Assembly (NCBI GenBank): GCA_001599755.1
Contig: BCHX01000006.1
Coordinates: 1,971,336 to 2,035,335 of the forward strand
From: Gliomastix tumulicola
Taxonomy: Eukaryota; Ascomycota; Sordariomycetes; Hypocreales; Bionectriaceae
Direction of reading: 5' to 3'
Length of the DNA stretch: 64,000 bases
Under the pieces are notes generated by a model. It was not told where the DNA came from, did not search any database, and was given only the letters and a program-made list of their open reading frames with translations. Every line of letters begins with the position of its first letter. Position 1 is the stretch's first letter. Positions 37,306 through 47,000 of this stretch are shown here, piece after piece. The position numbers were made by a program, and so were the translations under genes.

Positions 37306-37902
37306 GATGACTGGGACGGCCGTTTGAGGGTTCGCGACTGTCTTGCGCCCGTTCAATGGACGGGATGAGGAGGCGTGTCCTCGGTTCGAGGCCACGTTGA
37401 TAAGCGGCACAGGTCCGCGATTCCGGGTCAGATTTTCGCCAAGCTTAGTGATACATGATACACAAGAGGAGGGGGAATCAGATAGGATATATATATAGCT
37501 GGGCAATGTAAGCAAAATAGCAAGGCCAGCTGTGTAAGTGAAGTCAAGACCACACTCAGGAGAACGACGAAAGCGTCGGTGCCGTGTTTCAGTGAGGATC
37601 TTCGCTATCGTCGGGACGGGATCCACCAGCACGCGACGGTGGAGCAGGGTCATTTCAGGGTCCAGATTGCGTTCGCACTGTGATTAAGCCCGATGCTGCC
37701 CTCTCACTGGCTGTTGATTGCCCGCCAGCGGCTGAAATACAGTGCGCATTGGGGCCTAGAAAAATTCGATACTGTCGGGTCTGACTGTCCCGGACGTCTG
37801 GTGCATCGCATCATCAAGCTCTACACTCACCACCATTCATTCCACACGCTCTGCTCTTGTTCTTCTCACCACAGGCCCCCAACTGCTGGTGATGGAAAGA
37901 CT
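37306..37902. promoter_or_regulatory. Divergent region between OPT and ketoacyl synthase genes
   Basis: 597 bp between opposed start codons. It contains an in-frame ATG for the synthase at 37693 (see findings), and one CCTCGG hexamer at 37379-37384. No other site is convincing. Confidence 0.55.
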
Positions 37903-39264
37903 ATGCGTCGCGTAGTCGTGACAGGCCTCGGGGCCATCACGCCTCTGGGAGTCGGCATCCGGCGCACCTGGTCCCGACTGCTCGCTGGCCACTCGGGCAT
38001 CGTCAGCGTCAAGGACCGGCAGCCGGCAGATCGATGGCGGGAGCTCACGAGCACCGTCGCGGGCATCGTGCCCGAGGGCAAGGGCGAGGGGCAGTGGGAT
38101 GCGTCCGGCTGGCTCAGCGTGACGGAGCAGCGGCGCATGTCGAGGTTCACGCAGTATGCCGTGGCTGCCGGCCAGATGGCGCTGCGAGACGCCGGGCTGG
38201 GGACGACGATGACGCCCGAGGACAAGGAAAATACGGGTGTGTGTCTTGGGAGTGGTATCGGGAACTTGGAGGAAATGTACGAGACCAGCATTGCGCACAA
38301 TGAGGGGGTAAGCCTTGGCCCTTTGTCCGTTGTCTGTGCTGTCTGCCCCTAGCCGCAACATGCTCACTCTCACGTGTAGGGCTACAAGAAAGTGGCACCG
38401 CTATTCGTCCCTAAGCTCCTCATCAACATGGCAGCCGGACACATCGCTATGAAGTACGGCTTCCTAGGGCCCAACCACGCGGCCACGACAGCCTGCACCA
38501 CCGGCGCCCACTCCATCGGCGACGCCTCCCGCTTCGTGGCGCTGGGCGACGCCGACATCATGCTCGCCGGCGGCTCCGAGTCCTGCATCCACCCGCTCAC
38601 CTTTGCGGGCTTCGGCCGCGCGCGCTCGCTGTCCACGGCCTTCAACGACGCGCCCCAGCGCAGCTGCCGGCCCTTCGACAGCCAGCGCAGCGGCTTCGTC
38701 GTGTCCGAGGGCGCGGCGGTGTGCGTGCTGGAGGAGCTGGAGCACGCCAAGGCAAGGGGCGCGACCATCTACGCGGAGGTGAAGGGGTACGGGTGCAGCG
38801 GCGACGCGCACCACATGACGGCGCCGCGGGAGGACGGGCAGGGTGCGTACCTCTCCATGCGCCGGGCGCTGCGCAGCGCGGGGATCCGTCCGTCCGAGGT
38901 CGACTACGTCAATGCGCATGCTACGGCCACGCGCGTGGGCGACGCGGCCGAGGCGCAGGCCATCCGGCGGCTCATGCTCGGCGAGCACGGCGTCGAGGCC
39001 GAGTCCCAGGTGACGGTGAGCAGCACCAAGGGGGCTCTGGGACATCTGCTGGGCGCGGCGGGGGCTATCGAGGCGCTCTTTGCGGTGCTGTCTATCCACG
39101 AGGGCGTGGTCCCTGCGACGCTGAACCTGGAGAAGCAGGATGTCGGCATCGAGTTCAACTTTGTGCCCTTGGAAGCGCAGCAGAAGAAGGTCGATGTTGC
39201 CTTGACCAACAGCTTTGGCTTTGGGGGGACGAACAGCACTCTGGTCTTTTCTAAGCTGCGGTGA
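37903..39264 (+). CDS. CEM1: Mitochondrial 3-oxoacyl-ACP synthase (KAS, type II FAS)
   Basis: Condensing enzyme that extends acyl-ACP with malonyl-ACP in mitochondrial type II fatty acid synthesis, the source of octanoyl for lipoate. Exons 37903-38307 and 38380-39264 give 429 aa. The thiolase fold is complete: RRVVVTGLGAITPLGVG at the start, catalytic Cys174 in TACTTGAHS, His315 in NAHATAT, Lys352 in SSTKGALGHLLGAAG and His357 in the same motif, and the closing SFGFGGTNSTLVF. Its length fits the Cem1/OXSM family. The chosen start gives no presequence, as in yeast Cem1, but an in-frame ATG at 37693 would add a 70-residue Arg-containing leader. The next gene downstream on the same strand is the Cbp3-like gene. 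Confidence 0.93.
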
Positions 39265-39702
39265 GCTTATACCAGACTAGAACTGGATGTACCAAGATCA
39301 CGGATGTAACTATAGAACTGTAATAGTAGAGAACACATATGATAATACCTACAATTTTCATTCTTCAACTTGAATCAACCCGAAAATTCGACGTCTTCTC
39401 CTGCACGAAGTGCTGAGGTGTGGCTGAAATTGTGGCGCGGCTATCTAATTGCACCAGCAGCCACCGCCACGGTTCCAGCATCGCGTTTTGTGGATCACCC
39501 TGGAGAATCGAATTTCTCTTTCTCGGGACCTTGAAGTCAATGCTGTCATGGACGTGGACTTGGACCTTTTCGCCATGTACCACCAATTCATTCAGTCCTA
39601 ATCTCTTTCTAATGCTGCTCTTCTCTGCGCCCGCAGAGCACCTTATCTAATTGTAAACACACCCCTTCCCACTCGAATACTCGACAGAACGAGACCAGAG
39701 CC
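39265..39702. other. Intergenic, synthase 3' flank and Cbp3-like promoter
   Basis: 438 bp between two genes on the same strand. Nothing beyond the expected UTRs and promoter is visible. Confidence 0.5.
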
Positions 39703-40754
39703 ATGGCCTGCGAAACCTGCCGGACGCTCGTCCGCGCAGCAACGACCCGCGCCGTCGCCCCCCGAGCCCCCCAGATCCTGTCCGCCGCGCCGACGAGAAG
39801 ATATATATCCAGCCTCGGTAACAGCAGCAGCTCCTTAGCAGAGAGGCAGACGAGGCAGCCGCAGCAACAGCAGCAGCAAGCCGGACAGGCCCGACACTTC
39901 AGCCGGACGAGGCCCGCCGGGTTCCTCAAGAGCCTGGCGACCGACACCTCGCAGCCGTACTTTGTCGTGGCGGCGACGGAGAGGCTGTTCAAGGTGTGCG
40001 GTGCGCAGGCGAGCTACACGATCAGCGCGGCGGCGCGCAAGGAGGGCGTGAGCACGCTGCCGGACGGGGAGGAGGTCGGGACGTCGGCGGCGGCCCAGGG
40101 CTCGATCTGGCATGAGAGTGCGTTTTTCCCGCTTCCCTATGCTAGGTGTGCATAGATTGTTGTTGTTGACCAAAAACAGAATTCAACCTCCCGCCGACCT
40201 TCAGCACGTGGTCCCACGTCACTATGCTGCACCTCTACCTCCTCAACGCGCGCATCCGGCAGTTCGACCGCGAGGCCTACCGCCGCTGGCAGCAGCAGCT
40301 CGTCGACCACTTCTTCTTCGAGGCCGAGAAGAAGATGCACGTCGACCACGGCATCACGTCGTCGGCGCTGCGCCAGCGCTACCTCAAGGACATCTTCGTG
40401 CAGTGGCGCGGGCTGCTGCTCGCCTACGACGAGGGGCTCGTCAAGGGCGACGCCGTGCTCGCGAGCGCCGTCTGGCGCAACCTGTTCAAGGGCGACCCCG
40501 AGGTCGACCCGCGCGCGCTGGCCGCCATTGTCGGGTGGATGCGCGCGAGCCTGAGGGCGCTCGAGACGACGTCGGATTATACGTTCCCCTCGCGCGCGGC
40601 CGAGATCCTGGGCGTGCCCGTGGTGAACTTTTGGAATGCGGTGGAGAAGGCGTGCGGTGCGCATGTTCCGGGCGAGGCGGTCGTGGAGCCGGAGGATATT
40701 GGGGAGACGGCGAGGCCTGTGACGCCTGTGGCGGCCGAGGTTGCGAAGCCTTGA
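39703..40754 (+). CDS. CBP3: Cytochrome bc1 assembly factor Cbp3/UQCC1-like
   Basis: Chaperone that, with Cbp6 in yeast, binds newly made cytochrome b and couples its translation to assembly of complex III. Exons 39703-40117 and 40180-40754 give 329 aa. The first 70 residues form a mitochondrial presequence rich in Arg, Ala and Ser, with a Gln tract (PQQQQQQAGQ) at about 53-62. The conserved UQCC1 domain spans about 80-290, with QPYFVVAATERLFKVCG, a WHE-K-FNLPPTFSTW joint made by the intron, ARIRQFDREAYRRWQQQLVD and FFEAEKKMHVDHGI. The C-terminus is a short Pro/Val-rich tail. It converges with the GST-kappa gene across 278 bp. Confidence 0.92.
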
Positions 40755-41032
40755 GCGCCGTGGCAGGATAATCAATAAAGAGGGACGACGCTGCTCGTGT
40801 GTATGATGGCGTGTGGTTGGGGCTCTTGTATAAATAATACTTACTCACTCGCACCAGAGGTGAAGCGAGTGCCCTCCAGAGACAGGGAGAAGGAGGAGGA
40901 GCAAAATATGTAGGACTATCACGGGGACACGGACAAGGGATCCTGGTGGCACTGTGCAGAACTTTCTCACTCGGCTTCGAACGATATAGACATTTAGTTT
41001 GAGATATGTACAACATGAACTTCATAACGCTC

Positions 41033-41882
41033 TCACAGCTTGGACTCCTTGCCCGGCGGCAGGATGGCGATGTCCTGGAACGGGACGCCGAGGAATGCAT
41101 AGATGTGGTTGAATCTGCAGCCTAGAGTCAGCCCCGATGCTCCATTCAACCTTGAGACCAAACATGAATGAAAACAGAATACTACTCACCGGTCGCTGCC
41201 AAAGAAGGCCTGGCTCTCGCCCGCGCCGTTGGTCACCCACAGCCACGGCGCCCCAAACGCCCCGAGCTTGACCACCTCCTCCGTCTTGGCCTTGAGCACA
41301 CCCTTCATGGCGTCCCTCGAGCCCATGATATCCTCCACCTGCTCGGCCGTGAACAGCAGCGTACCCTCATGACCTGTCGCCTCGAGCAGCGCCTGCCGCA
41401 GGTTCTCATCCTTGGTCAGATCCACGTGCGGCGGGCGCCACAGCCGCCGGAACAGGAACGCAAACGCATCGAGGAACGTGTCCTCGGGGAACGCAGCCTT
41501 GATGCGGTGCAGCGCGCGCATGGGCGAGACGGTGAGCGACATGGCCATGAAGTCCGGCGGGAAGCCGATGCCCGCGAGGCCGACGCGGGACGCCGCCCGG
41601 TCCGAGTCGACGGCGAGGTAGCGGGCCTTGGGCGCGAGGAGCCAGGGCGGCTTGTTGCCCGAGAGGGCGTTGATGCCGGCGATGAGGACCGGGTGGAAGG
41701 AGACGGTGACGCCGTGGGCGGCCAGGAGGGGGAGGTTTGGACGGAGGTCTGCGAGGGCGACGTAGCTGAAGAAGGACGCTGGGGGGAGGGGAGAAGGTCA
41801 GCTAGGGATTGGGGGGGAGGTGTCAGTCTGGAGGTTGGATGCACTTACCGACGTCCAGGTAGCAGTCGATGTGCCCGCCCAT
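41033..41882 (-). CDS. Glutathione S-transferase kappa class, probably peroxisomal
   Basis: DsbA-fold glutathione transferase of the kappa class. Exons on - strand: 41849-41882, 41190-41778, 41033-41114; sum 705 nt, 234 aa, close to the family's usual 220-230. The first exon gives MGGHIDCYLDV and the second starts ASFFSYVAL, placing the glutathione-activating Ser of the DxxSPYS-type motif at residue 13. NALSGNKPPW, the helical insertion with RRLWRPPHVD, and the thioredoxin-like GAFGAPWLWV (cis-Pro loop) are typical. The last residues are ESKL, a peroxisomal targeting signal type 1. Human GSTK1 is also found in peroxisomes. The neighbour across the shared promoter has the same signal. Confidence 0.92.
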
Positions 41883-41966
41883 GGTGAATATGTGGTTGAG
41901 TAATAGTAATGAGCAAGGTAAGGAAGGAAGGTATCCTACAACATGAAGACGAGGACGAGGACGAGG

Positions 41967-41972
41967 CCGAGG
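41967..41972 (-). promoter_or_regulatory. CCTCGG site, orientation toward GST-kappa
   Basis: Reads CCGAGG on the + strand, so CCTCGG on the - strand, 85 bp upstream of the GST-kappa start codon. It matches the FarA/Ctf1-type core. A hexamer alone is weak evidence; its pairing with the opposed site and the SKL ends of both genes is what gives it weight. Confidence 0.45.
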
Positions 41973-42144
41973 ATGAGCGTGAGAGAAGGTCAGTGAGAGA
42001 GAGAGTGAGAGAGAGAGAGCGAGAGCTGGTATAAGACGGTGGAGCTTCCCGCGGTGGAAAGAATATTCGAGCTATGGGGCCATACAATCTGAGTGTGTAT
42101 GTGGCTCTAGTTTTTCTTCCACCACCTGAGCTTCAAGCTATGGA

Positions 42145-42150
42145 ACCTCG
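42145..42150 (+). promoter_or_regulatory. CCTCGG site, orientation toward SDR
   Basis: CCTCGG on the + strand, about 120 bp upstream of the SDR start codon. Second copy of the core in the shared promoter, facing the other gene. Confidence 0.45.
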
Positions 42151-42270
42151 GCATCTCCCCAGATTCTCCACAAGTCGACTTACACGCTTAAGTTAAGACG
42201 AAGCACGACCTCATCACGACATCTCTCCTCCCTCTTTCTTCTTCCTCCTCACATCCCAATCACCGTCAAG

Positions 42271-43373
42271 ATGCCACCCTCGTCCAAACCAGTAGCCCTT
42301 GTCGTCGGAGCATCCAGGGGCATCGGCCGCCAGATCGCCGTCGATCTCGCCAAAGCCGACTACGCAGGTACCATCTTCACTCATGTTGTCCCGTAGTGCC
42401 CTTCTCACTGAACTGAGCTGACCCGGGCCCAAGTTGTCGTCGCTGCAAAGACCATCAGCGACCCCTCCAAGCCCATCCCGCCCAATCCGGATCCTAAATC
42501 GTCAGAGTCGACCATCACGACCGTCACCCGTGAGATTGTTGCTGCCGGTGGCACGGCCTCGGCCATCCAGGTCGACGTCCGCTCGCCAGAGAGCGTCCAG
42601 TCTCTCATCGACAAGACCATATCTGTACTCCTCCTCCCACTCCCACTCCCCCTCCCTCCTTCATCTTCGCAGACAACCATGACTGACACCCCCCCCTCCC
42701 CCAGATCTACGGCCGCCTAGACGTCCTCGTCTACAACTCGGGCGCCATCTACTGGGCCCCCGTGTCCTCCACGCCCCCCCGTCGCTACCGCCTCATGCAG
42801 TCCGTCAACCCGGACGGCCTCTACGCCACCGTCCACGCCGCGCTCCCGCACCTCCGCGCGAGCCCGACGCGCACGGGCCGCATCGTCGTCGTCAGCCCGC
42901 CCATCTACAGCCGCTTCTTCCGCGGCAAGACCGCCTACGCCATGGGCAAGGTCGCCATGAGCGTCCTGACCAAGGGGCTCGGCATGGACTTTGACCGGGA
43001 GCGCGCGGCGGGTGCTGAGCACATGGGCATGAGCATCACGAGCATCTGGCCGGCCGTCGCCATCGAGAGCGCCGCGACGGAGCAGTTCACCAAGAAGAAC
43101 CCGGACGAGGCCCGGGATCTGCGCAGCCCGACCATCTTCTCCGACGCCATCCTCGCCATCCTCCGCTCCCCGGTGTCCGCTGTCAATGGGGCGCTGCTCC
43201 TCGATGAGGACTTCCTGCGCGACGCCACGGGCAAGACGGACTTTTCCGAGTACAGCGTCGTGCCGGGCTCGTCCCCTCGACGCATCATGCCCAAGGACCT
43301 GCCGGATCTGACCGTCGCCGAGCAGGATGACGAGGGGAAGCGCTACGACAGCAGCAGCAAGTCAAAGTTATAG
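42271..43373 (+). CDS. HSDL2-like short-chain dehydrogenase, probably peroxisomal
   Basis: NAD(P)-dependent short-chain dehydrogenase/reductase of the hydroxysteroid-dehydrogenase-like 2 type. Exons 42271-42367, 42434-42624, 42705-43373 give 318 aa. The cofactor loop is GASRGIG (13-19). The NNAG equivalent is YNSGA near 106. Catalytic Ser160 lies in the HSDL2-type VVSPPIYS. The YxxxK pair is Y174 and K178 (YAMGK). The SCP2 sterol-carrier domain found in animal HSDL2 is absent. The protein ends SKSKL, a peroxisomal targeting signal type 1; animal HSDL2 is also peroxisomal. Substrate is unknown, but fatty-acid or lipid-related metabolism is plausible. It is transcribed divergently from the GST-kappa gene. 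Confidence 0.9.
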
Positions 43374-44033
43374 AGACGTAGCACAGTGTAGATCGAGTAG
43401 CGTACACAAAGGATCGCTTTTTTATATTTTTTGTCCATGGGTTTCTCTGAAAAACCCCCCCATGTATATAAATGAACAATCAAGTACCTGAGCGTGCCCT
43501 GCAAAGTACAACCCGCATCCTGTGTCAGAAGGCCCCTCTCATACCACATTGCGCTCGTCCATGACTCCATAAACAAAAAAAGAAAAAATCAGTCGGAAGA
43601 GAAAAAAAGGGTAAAGCCAATACAGGGAGAGGCCGCGTCTAAGTCTCGCGCGCGTGTTTTCGTCTCAACTGGCAGCCGTGCTAAGAAGAGACAACAAGAC
43701 GAAAGAAAAAAAAAGAATATTGCTCATCTGTAGAGAAGGCCTCGGCTCGTACGCCCCACGTTGTCTCTCTCTCTCTCACACCCTTTACACAAGGAACCTC
43801 AGCCGAGACGTCTCCTTCGGTTGAGGCCTTGGGCCGTCAATCCTGCTCCTGGACGCAGTCCGCTCGCTGGTACGGCCCATCGTTGCACTGGAAACATCGA
43901 GGTCCGGGGATGGATTCTGACTGGCAACGTCGACATCGTTGAGAGGAACCAACTCCTGACTGGGGCCGGAGAGGTCGCTGGTGACCGACTGCACTATTGC
44001 CTCGCCATTCTCATCACCCTCCCTTTCTCCCCT
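43374..44033. other. Convergent 3' region of SDR and Yta7-like genes
   Basis: 660 bp between two stop codons. A-rich runs and a short TC repeat at about 43763-43777; no ORF or RNA gene recognised. Confidence 0.5.
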
Positions 44034-47000
44034 CTAAGAAGCAAGATGCAGGCGTTGACTCAAGGGCCCCATGTTCTGCAGCTCCTCAATGTCGTCGATG
44101 GTGGTGTTGAAGACTCTGGTCACATCGTGCAGGACCCTCTGGCGGTTCCACTCCCCGCGCAGACGCCAGATAGTATCCATGATGTCCCGGTTGATCTGCT
44201 CCAGCTGCTCAATCGTGCACCCAGACGTCCGTTGTGTCATCCCCTCGAGGAAGTCCCTCACGGCAACTTCGATGCCGAGAGGCTGTGAGGCGGACGAGCC
44301 ATCCGAGTTCCGGGAGTCGGACGTGTCGTTGAGGATGTCTCTGACCCCGATGCCCTGGGATTTCGAGGTGCTCGCTGGTGTGCGATTGTTGGGCGGCGAC
44401 TGAGGGGACGTGGGACTGCCTAGTCCTCGGCTTGCACGCAGGGCACCAGCTTGGGAGTGAATCCAGGCTTCATCGCTCGACGTTACTTGACTCGGAATCG
44501 GCGCAGTGTCAGGGATATCGATGTCGTTGTCGCCATCACCACGCTGTTCACCATGGTTGCCGTTGGTCAGCTGCGTGCTGAAATTGGACGACCTGTGCGT
44601 CGACGGATCTGACGTCTTTGTTGTCGAGGCTTCGTTGATGACTTGAGACGGCGAGACACCTGGCGGCAACGACGTAACAGCTGACCTCTGCGAGATCTGT
44701 GTCGCAGCCGCAGACTTGGGTGGCGGAGCCATACCAGACGTATTCGATGCGGACTGGCTATCGTCGACACCACTCATCTGCACGTCTCCGCCAGATGGAT
44801 CCGACGTGCCGTTGCTCAAGCCATGGGAGTCGTTGGCTTGGTCATTGAAGGGCGAGCCTCGCACTTGGAATCGGGCTTGGGTGCGAGCTCCCGGAACAGG
44901 CTCGCCCAGAGTCACAGGGCCTTGTGAATCGCTGTCGTTCCCAGCTCCGCCAAGATCGCTCTGCACTCTGTCAATGACGGACTGCATGGCCTTCTTCTTC
45001 CGCTCTTTCTCGGCAGCTTGCTTCGCACGTTGGAGCTGTCGGCGGTAGATGGCCTCCCAATCAATGTGTGCCGAGCTGGCCTCGATGCTAGCGACGTCAA
45101 CCTCGACGTTGCTGAGTAGTTCATTCGCCTTGAGTGTACGCTCTTTGTCTTCGATATTCCTCGCGTCCTTGGCCAAAGTCTTGATGTCAAACAAGAAGTC
45201 CTTGGGTCGGGCGTAGAAGCCGTTCGACAGCCGCTCCTCGATTGTCGTCGTCTCCAGGTTGTAGTATGTCTTGCCCGTGGGGGTGTGCCTCAGAACGTCG
45301 TTACCGTGCTTGTCCTTCACAATCTCGAAGGGCCGAGGCTGCTCGGTTGTAACATCTGCTGTTACAAAGTTGGGATCCGACTCCGCGAAGAGATAGTCGA
45401 TCTGGTTCTGGGGAATCACCGGCTGCCTGAACTTCTTGTACTTGCGGTTTATCTGATCCATGATGGGCTGCAGCTGGATCTTGAGGGTATTGAGCGAGGA
45501 GTGATCTCTCTTCTGCAGAGCCTTCATCTCTGTCTTGGTCGGAGGCTTGGGCGCTTCCACCGGCGCGACGGGAAGGTCCTCAAGCACTCGCTTCTTACGA
45601 TTCTCGGGGTCTGGGAACTCTCCAGGTTTCTTCATGATGTAGTCCAAAGTGGTCGAGAAGTAGGTCTTGCGGTTGGTCTACATGGCAGGTTAGTAAGGCA
45701 GGCCAGTTATAATACCAAGCTTGGCATTGACTTACAGCTGACGGGCGAGGGATCTGCATTTGGTTCTTGCGCGAAAATCCGAAGAAATCTCGCATCAGAG
45801 ACTGAGGCAGGTCGTCCTTCTCGCACTCCGCGGTGGCAAGGAGAAGGACAGGATCCGTCGCAGGAATCGACTTCAGCATCGTCTGGAAGGTGATGTATGA
45901 TACAGTCTCGCGTAGAGCGGTATACCACGCCTCGATGTTAGGTATATAGATGACGCTAGGCTTGTGACGCCTGACTTCGGTGAACAGGCCGACGATAACT
46001 TGCTCCATTGGCTATCATTGTAATGCGGTTAGCTCAAGGCGGCTTATAAAAGGAAAAGGGGTGTTTGTCTTGTCCACTTACCCGGCTATCGCTCAACAGA
46101 CTAGGAAGATCAAAGTTCTGCACGTGTACGCCCTCAAAGTGGTGAAGAATGGCGGAAGCCAGGTAGCCCTGCCCCATGCCGTGAGCGCCATAGAGTATGA
46201 AGCGAGGTCGGAACACTCGTGACCGCTCAAACTCCTGGTGCAAAGCTTCACGTCCGAATCCATGGTCGGCGTCATCAAACTGCTCGTACATGGCCTCCTC
46301 GAGGGCAGTAATCTTCTTCTTGCGTGGCAGGAGATCATTAAGCAGCCTCGAGGCTTCGTTAAACTGCTCTCCCAGCAACGGCCCGATCGACTTGGGTAGC
46401 GGGTGGGCGCCCGAGGTAGCTGATCTCTCCGAAGACGGGATCAGCTTCTTGATGGCCATCATGAAGTCCGACGCGTGCACGGAGATCTTGGAGGGATCGA
46501 CGATGAGCTTCTCCTTAGATGTATAGATCTGAGGGTATGTCCGTTGGATCGAGTTCAGCGCAGCTTCCGTTGACAGGGCCCGGAGATCAGCACCACCGTA
46601 GCCCTTGGTCTGCTCCGCCAGAGAATGCCGGAACGTGTCGGCCAGTCCCCAGTCCTTGGTGTGGATATTGATAATAGCACGACGGGCATCAAGGTCGGGA
46701 AGAGGGAAGTAGAACTCTCTGTCGAATCGGCCAGGACGACGAAGGGCAGGATCGATGTTGTCGGGACGGTTGGTGGCACCAATGACGATAACTTGTCCGC
46801 GTCCATCCATGCCGTCCATCAAGGCCAGGAGCGTCGACACAATGGAGGCGTGAATCTGCTCTTGCTTGCTAGATCGCACGGGAGCCAGACCATCAATCTC
46901 ATCAAAAAAGATGATGCTCGGCTGCGTCTTCCTGGCCTCTTCGAAAAGCAACCGGAGCTGCTTCTCGGCCTCACCAACCCACTTGCTCAGTGCATCGGCA

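Larger units (their letters stand above)
41883..42270. promoter_or_regulatory. Shared divergent promoter of two SKL-tagged genes
   Basis: 388 bp separating the start codons of the GST-kappa and HSDL2-like genes. It contains a GA-rich simple repeat (about 41993-42024) and two copies of the CCTCGG hexamer in opposite orientation. In Aspergillus and Fusarium, FarA/FarB and Ctf1 regulators act on fatty-acid and peroxisomal genes through this core. Co-regulation is inferred, not shown. Confidence 0.6.

Noticed and set aside
37379..37384. CCTCGG hexamer upstream of the OPT gene as a FarA-type site
   Set aside because: A single copy, no peroxisomal signal in the neighbouring products, and expected occasionally by chance.
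38464..39099. 211-codon frame on the - strand
   Set aside because: Antisense shadow of the GC-rich ketoacyl synthase exon 2; Arg/Ala-rich and without domain features.
40137..40775. 212-codon frame on the - strand
   Set aside because: Antisense shadow of Cbp3-like exon 2.
41168..41887. 239-codon frame on the + strand
   Set aside because: Antisense to the GST-kappa exons, whose family motifs and splice sites are convincing.
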